This document shows positions 1 to 8,377 of a DNA stretch of 64,000 nt, one piece after another (the stretch's first letter is position 1; every line of letters starts with the position of its first letter). Made by a program: the position numbers and the translations under genes. The notes beneath the pieces were generated by a model. That model made no database searches and had not been told where the DNA came from. It saw only the letters and a list, made by a program, of their open reading frames with translations. The stretch comes from Granulicella sp. L46 (GTDB taxonomy: Bacteria > Acidobacteriota > Terriglobia > Terriglobales > Acidobacteriaceae), in assembly GCF_009765785.1 (NCBI RefSeq), contig NZ_LMUT01000012.1, positions 1,305,239-1,369,238 of the forward strand, read 5' to 3'.

Positions 1-1983
1 GGCTCGGGTAGCAACCTGCTCGCCGTAATCAACGACAATATCCCGGTTGATATTGCGGACGATGTGACTTTGGTGCGTGGCAAGCACCAAATCGGATTCG
101 GCGGTTCATACGTCCGGAACCAGCTCAATGTCAATAACGGATATGAGGCCAACGGTGACTTCACCTTCAATGGTAACTGGAGCGGACAGACCAAGCCCGG
201 TGACGCCAACCTAGATTTTCTTCAAGGCGCTTTGAGTGGCTTCTCGCAAAGCAAGGCGCAGCAGAATGCGCTGCGGGGATCAATGCCTACGCTGTACGTG
301 CAGGATACGTATCATCCAGTACCACGACTAACCCTGACGGGCGGCATTCGCTGGCTGCCGCTGTACTTTCCGCACGACTACTTCCATCGTGGAACGGTCT
401 TCAACATGGCGGCGTTTCTGGCCGACCAGCACAGCACCGTGTATCCGAATGCTCCCGCCGGGACGTTTTACTATGGCGATCCAGGTGTTAAGCCTGCCTT
501 CACGGGAAATACGCCCTTGGAATTCAATCCGAACTTCGCTCTTGCATACGATGTTTTTGGAGACGGCAAGACTATATTCCGCGCTGGCACAGCGTATGCC
601 TATAATATGCCGAACTTCTTTGTCCAGCAGCGTGTGCAGCAAGATCCGCCTTTTTCGGCGCTCGTTTCGCCAAATACTGCTGCGGAGTTGTGCTTCAGTG
701 ATCCATGGTTGGTTGGGGGCACGGGGAATGCGGGATGTGGTCAAACGGGGGGCAACGACACATTCCCAGCATCCATTCTGCCAGGGACTCCGACTCCTGC
801 AAACGCGGTCTTCTCCCAGCAGAGCCAATATATCGTGTTGCAACCTACCTACAAGATGCCCAATACCATGCAATGGACCGCCAGCATTCAACAGGCTTTT
901 GCGCGGGGCTGGACAGTTCAGTTTTTCTACACCGGCAACCGTACACAGGATCAACTCGTCGGTATCCCACTTAACCCGGCAGTGTACACGCCCGGCGTAT
1001 GGGGACCAGGTGGTACCGGTTGCGGACCTGTAGTTACAACCGGCCCCGCTGCAGTCGCGTCCCACACCGTCGGCGGCGGCGTAGTCGGTGCTCCTTGCTC
1101 GGTCAACGGTACCAACCAAAATACCAGCAAAGGCATTTACAACAACACTCAAGCACGTTACGCGCTCACTGAGGCCAACCCGACGCAGGGGAACTATTAC
1201 AGTGGGGGCAGCGGTGGCTCACTCATTGAGTCCAACTCCGCGTATGGTAACTACAATGGCCTGACTGTGACCGTGCAGCATCGCTTCTCTTCAACGTTCA
1301 ACTTCCAAACCAACTACACTTGGTCCAAGTGCCTTAACAACGCCGATCCTCAAGGTGACCTCAGCGGAACTCAATTCTCGAATCCCAATAATCCAGCGCT
1401 CGACTATGGTCGCTGTGGGTCAGATATTCGCCATAACTTCAACACCACCATTGTGGTTAAGAGCAATTTTCCGCTGAAAGGCATTAGTCGTTATATCCTA
1501 AATAACTGGGAACTGGGCGGCTTATTCCGCCTCGTTAGCGGCACGCCGTTCACGGTCACAGAAAACCAGGACGAATCGTTCACGGCCAATGGCGGTGACC
1601 GCCCCAATCTGGTTCCGGGGGTCCCGATCTACAACTACACGAAGATACTCTCCGATCCTGGGGGAGCTACCTATGCTACCCGCTCTTATTTGAATCAGGC
1701 TGCCTTCGTCTTAAACACCGTACCGGGAACCCAAGGAAACATCAGTAGAAACTCTTTCTCCAACCCAATCTATTTTCAGAACGACGCCCAGATTACGCGG
1801 ATATTTCCACTTCACAGCAGACTCGATCTGTATCTTCGACTGGAAGCGTTCAACGTGCTTAACCACCCATCTTTTAGCAGTGGTAATAACAGTGGTCCTT
1901 CCTTTACGGGAAACTTCGGCGAGATCACAAGTACATCAGTTGGCGGCAGAGTCTTTCAAGGCGTTATCAAAGTACTCTTCTAG
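1..1983 (+). CDS. TonB-dependent receptor, Oar-like, C-terminal part (5' end outside window)
   Basis: The reading frame is open from base 1, so the gene begins upstream of the window and only the last ~660 residues are visible. The sequence is rich in Asn, Gly, Thr and aromatic residues in alternating patterns typical of an outer-membrane beta-barrel. It ends in Phe (VIKVLF), as outer-membrane barrels do. A segment near the end (LYLRLEAFNVLNHPSF) is characteristic of the large Oar-like receptors expanded in Acidobacteria, which carry an N-terminal carboxypeptidase-regulatory domain; that domain would lie outside the window. Such receptors are thought to import oligosaccharides or other bulky ligands with TonB energy. 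The substrate cannot be told. The family call is firm. Confidence 0.85.
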   Translation, partial: GSGSNLLAVINDNIPVDIADDVTLVRGKHQIGFGGSYVRNQLNVNNGYEANGDFTFNGNWSGQTKPGDANLDFLQGALSGFSQSKAQQNALRGSMPTLYVQDTYHPVPRLTLTGGIRWLPLYFPHDYFHRGTVFNMAAFLADQHSTVYPNAPAGTFYYGDPGVKPAFTGNTPLEFNPNFALAYDVFGDGKTIFRAGTAYAYNMPNFFVQQRVQQDPPFSALVSPNTAAELCFSDPWLVGGTGNAGCGQTGGNDTFPASILPGTPTPANAVFSQQSQYIVLQPTYKMPNTMQWTASIQQAFARGWTVQFFYTGNRTQDQLVGIPLNPAVYTPGVWGPGGTGCGPVVTTGPAAVASHTVGGGVVGAPCSVNGTNQNTSKGIYNNTQARYALTEANPTQGNYYSGGSGGSLIESNSAYGNYNGLTVTVQHRFSSTFNFQTNYTWSKCLNNADPQGDLSGTQFSNPNNPALDYGRCGSDIRHNFNTTIVVKSNFPLKGISRYILNNWELGGLFRLVSGTPFTVTENQDESFTANGGDRPNLVPGVPIYNYTKILSDPGGATYATRSYLNQAAFVLNTVPGTQGNISRNSFSNPIYFQNDAQITRIFPLHSRLDLYLRLEAFNVLNHPSFSSGNNSGPSFTGNFGEITSTSVGGRVFQGVIKVLF

Positions 1984-2244
1984 CTGGATCATCGCTGGAT
2001 CAACAATTCACTTCAAAACAAATGCTCCGCCTGCGATAAGCTTGCGGAGCATTTCCTTCATCGAAGTTGATATCGACAATGAGGCAGCGTAGTTTTCGCT
2101 TCTATATTTACTTGTGGAGATGTTTTTGTGAACAGAACGGCATAGTAGCCGGTTGTTCACAAAAACGTCGACCTTTCCATTGATGCCTACGGATGTTTGC
2201 AGCAGAGCCTCAACTTGCGCGCGATTTATTCTCTCGCCGGACAA

Positions 2245-2406
2245 GGTGGTGAACGGATTTTGCTCAGGCTTGTCGGCGTTGTAATAAGACTTGTTGGGCG
2301 CGATCCAGTTCGAAGCGATGGCTTCCTACGCTATTGCTAGTTGGAGATTGCCTCGGCAGACTAATTCCTGGAGTTGGTTTTCGAGCTGGTCTTTCACTCG
2401 GGTATT
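2245..2406 (-). pseudogene. Decayed C-terminal fragment of a small conserved (HNH-like/'WPEP'-type) protein
   Basis: Read on the - strand, this stretch gives a conserved-looking segment, TRVKDQLENQLQELVCRG, then an in-frame TAG at 2326-2328, then EAIASNWIAPNKSYYN in the same frame. From memory, this matches the C-terminal pattern of a widespread family of small secreted proteins (charged helix, VC-x-G, then AxxxIAxxWxxAY). The upstream half is missing or out of frame. The in-frame stop and the absence of a start make this a relic. It is the only recognisable content of 1984-2699, a stretch of more than 700 bases with no intact gene, which fits the ragged edge of an accessory region. Family identity is from memory only. 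Confidence 0.35.
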
Positions 2407-2699
2407 CCAGGTAGACGAGTACGGGTGCCGTCCGGTGTCGCCCGGCAATGAGAGGCAATCTCTTCGCCAAGATTCTTGAAGGCAAGCAAGAGTGAGCGCC
2501 GGACGGGCCCTCCGACATCGGAGTGGTTGCATAGGCTCTGGGTGACATCGTTGCCATTTTCTAGGATCATATCTTCAGCGGGGCCGAGTTTGAGTGCGGC
2601 TGTCGCTCGGTGTCGCGCTTTCACCAGCCGACCCCGTCCTTACTGTCTCTCTGCGATTTTGCAACTCCCCGTTGAGTCGTCCTAGGAGAAGCCCTCGCT

Positions 2700-4259
2700 A
2701 TGTATAGCCCTGTCGGCTCTGCAGACATCATTGCTCGGATTGAACATATCCGTGAGCTCCATCGGCAGATAGAGAGATCGAGGGATGGGAACCGACTCGC
2801 GCACGACCGACGCGAGCAGAAGATACGAGATTTCATCTCGAACCTAAGACGTGCGGGAAGTCGCCCGACGGCCAATATGGTACGAGGCCTCGAGGAAACC
2901 TGTTCTCTGACAACAGACGGTGCATATCGGCTTTTCGGCTACGAACTTGACGGCGTTCGAGAATTTGACCTTCTTCTCAACGGCGGCCGTACCCACGTCG
3001 TCGAATACTATGTATTCGATCGAGACCTGATGGTGGAGCTACCATTAGAACTTGCTCCCGCAGAAGCATTCCGGCGCAGCGCCATGCTCGACTCCTTGGT
3101 TCTGCGGTGGCAAGGCAATTTCCCTCTACGAGTGTTAAATGGGCCCATATGGCGTCGGTCCGGAACGTTTTACGTGCATGTGGGAACAGAGGACAGTTTG
3201 GGTTCCAGCATTCCGCCCGGAGCCACTGCACTTGTCGAGCCCATCGATCAAGAAGAGACACTCCGGCCGAATCCCCGCAACATCTATCTTCTCCAGTTTC
3301 CGAATGGGTATATTTGCAGCCGCTGCGTCGTGGCCGGAGGGAAGCTGCAGCTCTTGACGTCGGACCGATCCTATCTCGGTCGGCAGATCTTTTCCTATCC
3401 CATGTCCCTGCGCATTGTGGGACGCATCGGCGTGTTCGCGCTCGGACTACCAGCACCCGATTTTCCGTTCCAACGTCCAATTTCACACTTTGGCGGAAGC
3501 GCGAACCTGGTACTTCCGTGGGAAAACAGAACGCGTCACAACCTGTTCGCGACGAAGCACAGACGGTTTATCCGGCCACAGGAAGAGAAAGCGCACGTGG
3601 AAGAGCTCCTGCGGTTGATGTTGCATTCGAAAGTGAGTGATCGATCAAGACGGCGATATCGCCGCGAAACAGACTCGGAACCTCATATTGCGTCATTGAT
3701 TCAGATGTCCATCGAGCACAACTCTCGATACAGTGACGCACTGACAGTAGGCGGATATCGGCTACGCGATTCGGGTCGATATTCTCTCGAAACGCTTCTC
3801 CGAGCCACGCATTACGAAGATCTGCCTTGGGTTCGTTCCGAACCGGCGCACCCCATTCCTCCAGAGGTATGGGAGGCAAGGCGGAAAGAGATCGTTGAGT
3901 GGCCGGCGCTGTTCTCACTGAAGTTCCCCCGACCGAGCTCGTGGAGCCATCGAGTCATTCGCATTGGAGAGGGAGACGACATTCGCGGCGTTAGCCCACC
4001 CATCCGTTCCGGGTCTTGGGTGCTGACGGAAGAACTCTCAACTGTGCCCGACACCCGAAGTGACGCCAGTAAACACGGTTGGTCCCGTCCGCTCTATGTT
4101 TTCTCGAAAGGACTGAATATGGTCTTTGGGCACCTGGAACGTGATGGAAGCAATTTCGCATTGCTGAACGACCCTGGTTCGCAATCCACAAAGTTCGTGT
4201 TTTCTCAGAGCGAGCTTCCCAACCTCCGTCGCATCTGCGGAGTTATTGCTCCCGTTTGA
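2700..4259 (+). CDS. S24/LexA-fold-like protein of a RiPP-type cluster
   Basis: 519 residues starting at an ATG 10 bases after AGGAGA. The N-terminal ~100 residues are charged and helical and may include a helix-turn-helix. Residues ~125-255 look like an S24/LexA-type beta domain: a run ending IPPGATALVEPI, then YLLQFPNGYICSRCVV, then RIVGRIGVFALGLP. A second, weaker copy of that layout is near the C terminus (IRSGSWVLTEEL, later LRRICGVIAPV). I see no clear Ser-Lys dyad, so proteolysis is doubtful and a regulatory or peptide-binding role is as likely. It is the first gene of a + strand group with a PqqD-like protein, an APH-like kinase and a truncated B2 protease. The S24 assignment is by eye and function is unknown. 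Confidence 0.5.
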   Translation: MYSPVGSADIIARIEHIRELHRQIERSRDGNRLAHDRREQKIRDFISNLRRAGSRPTANMVRGLEETCSLTTDGAYRLFGYELDGVREFDLLLNGGRTHVVEYYVFDRDLMVELPLELAPAEAFRRSAMLDSLVLRWQGNFPLRVLNGPIWRRSGTFYVHVGTEDSLGSSIPPGATALVEPIDQEETLRPNPRNIYLLQFPNGYICSRCVVAGGKLQLLTSDRSYLGRQIFSYPMSLRIVGRIGVFALGLPAPDFPFQRPISHFGGSANLVLPWENRTRHNLFATKHRRFIRPQEEKAHVEELLRLMLHSKVSDRSRRRYRRETDSEPHIASLIQMSIEHNSRYSDALTVGGYRLRDSGRYSLETLLRATHYEDLPWVRSEPAHPIPPEVWEARRKEIVEWPALFSLKFPRPSSWSHRVIRIGEGDDIRGVSPPIRSGSWVLTEELSTVPDTRSDASKHGWSRPLYVFSKGLNMVFGHLERDGSNFALLNDPGSQSTKFVFSQSELPNLRRICGVIAPV

Positions 4260-4477
4260 CAACCCCGTCGTCGAATCAGGCCTCAAGATAGTTTGGCCAA
4301 ACGAACGCTTCGTCTGCACAGCATAGAGAGCAATTCAGATTGCTAAGCCTCGCAGATGCAGGAGCGAAGTAAGTTTGGCCAGCAGCCCTGTTTCCGCTTG
4401 CATCCGAACGGCGACAAGACCATGCTCACTTCCACCGACCTTCGAGCCCGAATGGTTCGGTACCCGGGAGTACATGT

Positions 4478-4753
4478 ATGGCCGATGGCAACGCTCAGCT
4501 GAAGACCATCGTCAATCAGGACGGAGCAGCAATCCTCGACGCGATGAGGGGCACGATCTCCACGCTGAATTCAACTGGGGCATACATCTGGCGCGCACTG
4601 GAGGTTGGCGAGGCGGTGGAAGACATCGTCGCCACGCTTGGACGAGAGACGGGGGAACGCCCAGACACCATCCGGCTTGATGTAGACAATTTCATCGCGG
4701 CGTTGCGAGAACACAACTTATTGCCGCAGTTGAAAGAGGGGAAACGCGCATGA
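4478..4753 (+). CDS. PqqD-family RiPP recognition protein (lasso B1-like)
   Basis: 91 residues. The core TISTLNSTGAYIWRALEVG followed by a helix (VEDIVATL) and a C-terminal helix (DVDNFIAALREHNLL) is the PqqD fold. In lasso-peptide and other RiPP pathways such proteins bind the leader peptide and deliver it to the modifying enzyme or leader protease. GGGAG lies 7 bases before the ATG, supporting this start. The stop overlaps the start of the next gene in an ATGA, so the two are probably translationally coupled. It pairs naturally with the truncated B2-like protein 1.4 kb downstream. No convincing precursor was found beside it. The family call is strong; the peptide substrate is unknown. Confidence 0.8.
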   Translation: MADGNAQLKTIVNQDGAAILDAMRGTISTLNSTGAYIWRALEVGEAVEDIVATLGRETGERPDTIRLDVDNFIAALREHNLLPQLKEGKRA

Positions 4754-6132
4754 CTCACGTCTTGACTCCTGATGCAGTCACCTTTCGCGTTCTTGTGGTC
4801 GTCCCTTCATCACACAAGGTCTTGGTGCAAGAGGATGGTGGTCCACTTTGTGTCTTGCGGGTTTCCATAGCGCCGAGAGGCCGTCTTGCGCAAGAGCTGC
4901 GGCGCGAACTGGGTCGATTGTGGGACGCAGACGTTTTCATCCTGGACTTCCTACAGAGTGGTGAAGATCGCAGCCCGCTTGTCGTCGCGGAACTTCTGCC
5001 AAGAACGATTCCAGCCGAGCTCCCGACCGCGTATCTGGATCAGATCCCCGAGGATGAAGTCTCCGAGCTTGAACGCGCACTATTTTTTCGCATGCTCGGC
5101 CGTGACGCAAACTGCCCTGTCTCCCGTATCGGATGGAGAAACGAAGCCGTCGCCTGGGCGGAGGACGTAACAGGCGGTCGACTTCATGCCGAAGCAGCAG
5201 TCGAGCAACACAATGCTGGCGGTCTGTTCACGTTGCTTCATCTTCGTATGGAAGATGGACAAAGTTACTGGCTGAAGGCGACGGGTGAGCCAAACATTCA
5301 CGAACGGGAGATCACACGGCTATTGTCCACGTTGTGCCCTCGCTCTCTTCCCCACATCGTCGCAGAAATGCCCGCATGGAACGCATGGTTGATGAAGGGA
5401 GACGGCTGTTCCCTTCCCGCGTTGCCGACGGAACCGAAGCGTTTGGTGCAACTACTACGGCGGGCCGTCGAATCGCTGGCAGAACTTCAACTCGCGTCCA
5501 TCGGCGCGGAGTCTGAGTTGTTCGCTGCGGGTGCTTTCGATCAACGGCCGCATGTCCTCCGAGCGAATCTGGATGGGCTTTTTGCTTATCTTGGCGAGGC
5601 CATGTTGCTTCAGAGCTCGACCAAAGTGCCGCGTATTGGCGCGGGCAGGCTGCAAGAGATTCGAGAGTTTCTGAGCAGAGCGCTTGATCACGCGGAGCGC
5701 CTTGGCATTCCGTCGACGATCGTGCACGGCGATATGAATCTGGGCAATCTTGTATTTACAGAGGATAGTTGTCACCTCATCGACTGGTCCGAAGGTTACA
5801 TTGGGCATCCACTCGTGACATTTCAACACCTTCTCCTTCTCAACCCGGTAGAGAACCCGCAAGACAAAGCTTCTGTCGAGAACGCCTTGAAGGAGATTTA
5901 CCAGACCGCCTTGTACTCGGTGTGTGATTTCCGCCAGATAGAAGAAGGTTTCTCTTGCATGGCGCTCCTAGCTGCCTTCTCAACGCTCTACGGACGAGGT
6001 GACTGGCAGCACAGAGATCCCGGAAATGATCCGCAGTGGCAACGATATGCGCGCTCTATCACTCGGTATATGGACCGGTACGCTCGCGATCCGTGCCTGC
6101 TGGAATCGCTTGGCGTTCGATCTAACGGCTAA
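4750..6132 (+). CDS. Aminoglycoside-phosphotransferase-fold kinase of the RiPP-type cluster
   Basis: 460 residues. The C-terminal two thirds (from ~170) form an APH/choline-kinase-like kinase: the Brenner motif HGDMNLGN lies at about residues 325-332 and the metal-binding LIDW about 15 residues later. The N-terminal ~150 residues are a separate domain that I do not recognise. The start overlaps the PqqD gene stop (ATGA). Kinases are known as tailoring enzymes in some lasso-peptide clusters, though those described are HPr-kinase-like. An APH-fold enzyme between B1- and B2-like genes could phosphorylate a peptide or a small molecule; this is inference from context. Alternatives are antibiotic or metabolite phosphorylation. 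The kinase fold is confident and the substrate unknown. Confidence 0.65.
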   Translation: MTHVLTPDAVTFRVLVVVPSSHKVLVQEDGGPLCVLRVSIAPRGRLAQELRRELGRLWDADVFILDFLQSGEDRSPLVVAELLPRTIPAELPTAYLDQIPEDEVSELERALFFRMLGRDANCPVSRIGWRNEAVAWAEDVTGGRLHAEAAVEQHNAGGLFTLLHLRMEDGQSYWLKATGEPNIHEREITRLLSTLCPRSLPHIVAEMPAWNAWLMKGDGCSLPALPTEPKRLVQLLRRAVESLAELQLASIGAESELFAAGAFDQRPHVLRANLDGLFAYLGEAMLLQSSTKVPRIGAGRLQEIREFLSRALDHAERLGIPSTIVHGDMNLGNLVFTEDSCHLIDWSEGYIGHPLVTFQHLLLLNPVENPQDKASVENALKEIYQTALYSVCDFRQIEEGFSCMALLAAFSTLYGRGDWQHRDPGNDPQWQRYARSITRYMDRYARDPCLLESLGVRSNG

Positions 6133-6173
6133 TCAGACGGCCTTCTGTTCGAGGACCGGGAGAGTACGCGGCG

Positions 6174-6524
6174 ATGAGACAAGTAACGGTTCGATATATT
6201 CTCGCAGGCTGGTTGTTGCTGCTATACCTTGACTGGCTCATGCGCTTCGCTGGCTTCACAAGCGTCTATGAAGCTGTTCGTCGGCAAACCCTCAGGAGAG
6301 AATCGGAGACCTACGCAGGTGACGGTGTCCTGTCTCATGCAGTGGATCTCGCCTGCGTCTTCTACCCCAAACGCGTGCTATGTCTCCAGCGTTCTGCCGC
6401 GCTGGCGGTTCTCTTACGACGTAACGGCAGGGCTGCGGAGATGATCATCGGAGCGCAGCTGCTTCCCTTCCTCTCTCCTCGCTTGGCCATGTCGATGCAC
6501 CTCTTACATCGACTGCCCGGTTAG
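6174..6524 (+). pseudogene. Lasso-peptide B2 (McjB-type) transglutaminase-like protease, 3'-truncated
   Basis: The ORF starts at an ATG behind GGAGAG. The N-terminal part contains a hydrophobic helix (residues 8-20). Residues 60-98 match the McjB/Transglut_core3 core: CVFYPKRVLCLQRSAAL, with catalytic Cys70, then RRNGRAAEMIIGAQLLPF. In intact proteins the next residues are HAWVE, carrying the catalytic His, followed by the Asp. Here the sequence instead runs LSPRLAMSMHLLHRLPG and stops, so two of the three catalytic residues are missing. The last 21 bases overlap the end of the convergent pilin gene, so truncation probably came from a recombination junction near 6470-6506. In function B2 proteins cut the leader from the precursor. 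This copy is probably inactive. Confidence 0.65.
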
Positions 6525-6854
6525 GCTGCCTATCCATCCGGCTCCCCAACCGAGAACTCCGGCACCGAAAAGAGCGCCGAAAAGTCCTGGTATAGCATCC
6601 TGGAAACGACCGCTCATCATGCGAATTCCAGCGAAGATTAACCCGCCAAAACAGATAATCGCACCGGCGTATATGGCGAAAGTTTTGAAGGTTGACATCA
6701 GCGTTTGCGCTCCGGAGAAGTCCATCGTTCCCTGCGCGTTTGCAACCGCGGAGAGAGAAATGGCCAGGAGAACGGGCGCGATGGCGCGCGCATGATGAAG
6801 GATTGGATTGCGTTGTATCCAACGACGAAGCTTGAAACGGGGTCTACGAGACAT
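6504..6854 (-). CDS. VirB2/TrbC-family conjugal pilin
   Basis: 116 residues from the ATG at 6854, chosen because GGAGG sits just upstream of it; an ATG 12 bases further up is too close to that site. The protein has a basic N terminus, a long signal sequence ending in NAQG, and two hydrophobic helices (TFAIYAGAIICFGGLIFAGI and a Gly/Ala-rich second one) separated by the short polar loop RMMSGRFQDA. This is the layout of TrbC/VirB2 pilins of type IV secretion. No other T4SS gene follows. The gene's 3' end abuts the truncated B2 gene, so it seems to be a leftover of a conjugative module or a cut end of one. Confidence 0.75.
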   Translation of the reverse strand: MSRRPRFKLRRWIQRNPILHHARAIAPVLLAISLSAVANAQGTMDFSGAQTLMSTFKTFAIYAGAIICFGGLIFAGIRMMSGRFQDAIPGLFGALFGAGVLGWGAGWIGSLTGQSM

Positions 6855-6919
6855 TGGCACCTCCATCGGCTGGGGTCAGCCGAGATATGCCGTGATCATG
6901 GGGCCGCTCGGGGCCGCTG

Positions 6920-6964
6920 TCTAATACTTCTTATTTATCGGGTGATAGTTGGCAATTATCGGCG
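6920..6964 (-). promoter_or_regulatory. Operator-like repeat, copy 1 (upstream of pilin gene)
   Basis: Read on the - strand, this 45-bp stretch matches the + strand at 8186-8230 in 38 of 45 positions. Its core CTATCACCCGATAA is an imperfect dyad (TATC-N4-GATA). It lies 66-110 bases upstream of the pilin ATG, between that gene and the end of the LysR gene. LysR-type regulators bind interrupted dyads in such positions, so this is probably a site for the neighbouring LysR protein or a shared promoter. Confidence 0.5.
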
Positions 6965-6993
6965 TCGCATAAGACTTGGCCGTTCAAAGACTT

Positions 6994-8004
6994 CTAGCCA
7001 AGGAGGCGCAATTGAATCGGTCCTTCTTCAGTCGTTGAAACGCTGGCGTTCGGTCGTTTCATCGCGGTTCTGCCCGCGGTCAAAGCAATCTCACTGTCAT
7101 TTTGCGAAATTTCCCTGCCGAACTGTTTCTTGAATTGGCGGACAAGGATTGGGATCGTCTTTGGATGTCGTTGCTTGTGATAAATCAGGGCAGTGTCGAT
7201 AGTCCAATCAATGCCGACAACCGGACGCGTCGTCAACTGATCATCCAACGTCATGCCTTCGCGGATCAGAGCCACACCAAACCCGTCTCGGACGAGAGCC
7301 TGCATTTCGGACGGATGCGAAGCCCTTGAGTAATCCCGAATGTGGACGCCGACGGAGCTCAGCCGCTCCACCAAACGGTCATGCGCATCCGGATGTTTCT
7401 GCGGGTGATAGAAGATCCTCAGGTGCTCCTCCAGATCTCCGACGACGAGGGCGGCTTTGTTTGCGAGCGGACTATCTTTGCGCATGCAAACAACAAGTCG
7501 ATCGCGCCGAAGTTCTTCTACATGGATGTCGGGATGCTCCAAGGGTAGGGTTACGAGAGCAATATCCACGACTCCCGCTTGAACCTCCTCGATGAGCTGG
7601 TGCACGTCGCCATGCGTGGGACGGACACCAGCTGACGGCACAAGTCTCTTGTGCATGGAGCAGAGTTCGCGAAAGAGCTCTTGATCGACAAGCGAACTCG
7701 AACCGGAACAGATCGACACAATCTCTCCACGTTCGATCGCCACGATCGCGTCAATGACCTCGTTTCTTACCTCCAGCACATAGCGCGCAAGGCCTATGAA
7801 TGCGTCACCAGATTCGGTTGGACGAATGTGCCCTCTCTTCGTCTTGCGAAACAAACGCACGCCGGCGTTGTCCTGGAACTGCCGTGCCTGCACCGAGAGG
7901 TTGGGTTGGGAAGTGTGAAGTTCTTCTGCGGCCGCGCGAAGTCCGCGCTTTTCGAGAATAGCCAGGAGATAGCGAAAGTGACGAAACTCTGCCCAGTCGT
8001 ACAT
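6994..8004 (-). CDS. LysR-family transcriptional regulator
   Basis: 336 residues from the ATG at 8004, preferred over an upstream start at 8037 because AAAGGA precedes it. The N-terminal winged helix-turn-helix reads FRYLLAILEKRGLRAAAEEL then HTSQPNLSVQARQF, typical of LysR regulators. The rest is a substrate-binding-like effector domain (for example DIALVTLPLEH and FGVALIREGM). The gene lies between a conjugal pilin gene and excisionase/integrase genes, all within the putative integrative element, and copies of a dyad-containing repeat flank it. It probably controls element genes, perhaps pilin expression and its own; the effector is unknown. Confidence 0.85.
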   Translation of the reverse strand: MYDWAEFRHFRYLLAILEKRGLRAAAEELHTSQPNLSVQARQFQDNAGVRLFRKTKRGHIRPTESGDAFIGLARYVLEVRNEVIDAIVAIERGEIVSICSGSSSLVDQELFRELCSMHKRLVPSAGVRPTHGDVHQLIEEVQAGVVDIALVTLPLEHPDIHVEELRRDRLVVCMRKDSPLANKAALVVGDLEEHLRIFYHPQKHPDAHDRLVERLSSVGVHIRDYSRASHPSEMQALVRDGFGVALIREGMTLDDQLTTRPVVGIDWTIDTALIYHKQRHPKTIPILVRQFKKQFGREISQNDSEIALTAGRTAMKRPNASVSTTEEGPIQLRLLG

Positions 8005-8185
8005 GCCACGTCCTTTCGAAACGGAACTGTACGTCAATCACAACAAATGACTTCCTTTTTAGATCGTCACAAGAAGGGATGGGAACTGCAACTGGAATGG
8101 AACGCCTCGGCCAAGAATACTTCGCGCTGTCCACAGTGGTACTGAGGGGATCATCTTCACAGTGGTGGATAAAGGAGTTCGTCGA

Positions 8186-8230
8186 CCCCGATAACTGGCA
8201 GCTATCACCCGATAGATAGGAAGTATTGGA
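8186..8230 (+). promoter_or_regulatory. Operator-like repeat, copy 2 (between lysR and xis)
   Basis: Inverted copy of 6920-6964, 38 of 45 positions identical. The core CTATCACCCGATAG is a perfect 5+5 dyad with a 4-base spacer. It lies in the 373-base region between the divergent LysR gene (start 8004) and the excisionase-like gene (start 8378), about 180 bases from the first and 148 from the second. It reads in the same direction relative to xis as copy 1 does to the pilin gene. The rest of this intergenic stretch shows no gene that I can support. Confidence 0.5.
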
Positions 8231-8377
8231 CATGCTGCGTAGAACGGAACAGGCTCGAGCATGAGTCTCTCGATGCACGGAGCGCGCCAAGAGGCATCAA
8301 GAATTGCACTGCACGCCATCGGCATTGATGCGATCTTTCTGCGTTCTGATCGAACAGATTAAAGCGAAGGAGCTGCG

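Noticed and set aside
328-1152. 274-residue open frame opposite the receptor gene
   Set aside because: It lies fully within the + strand receptor, has no family features and a shadow-like composition.
4356-4502. 48-codon ORF overlapping the start of the PqqD gene, considered as a RiPP precursor
   Set aside because: It has no ribosome site, no lasso-leader pattern (Y-x-x-P-x-L, Thr near the cleavage site) and overlaps the PqqD start. Kept only as a weak possibility.
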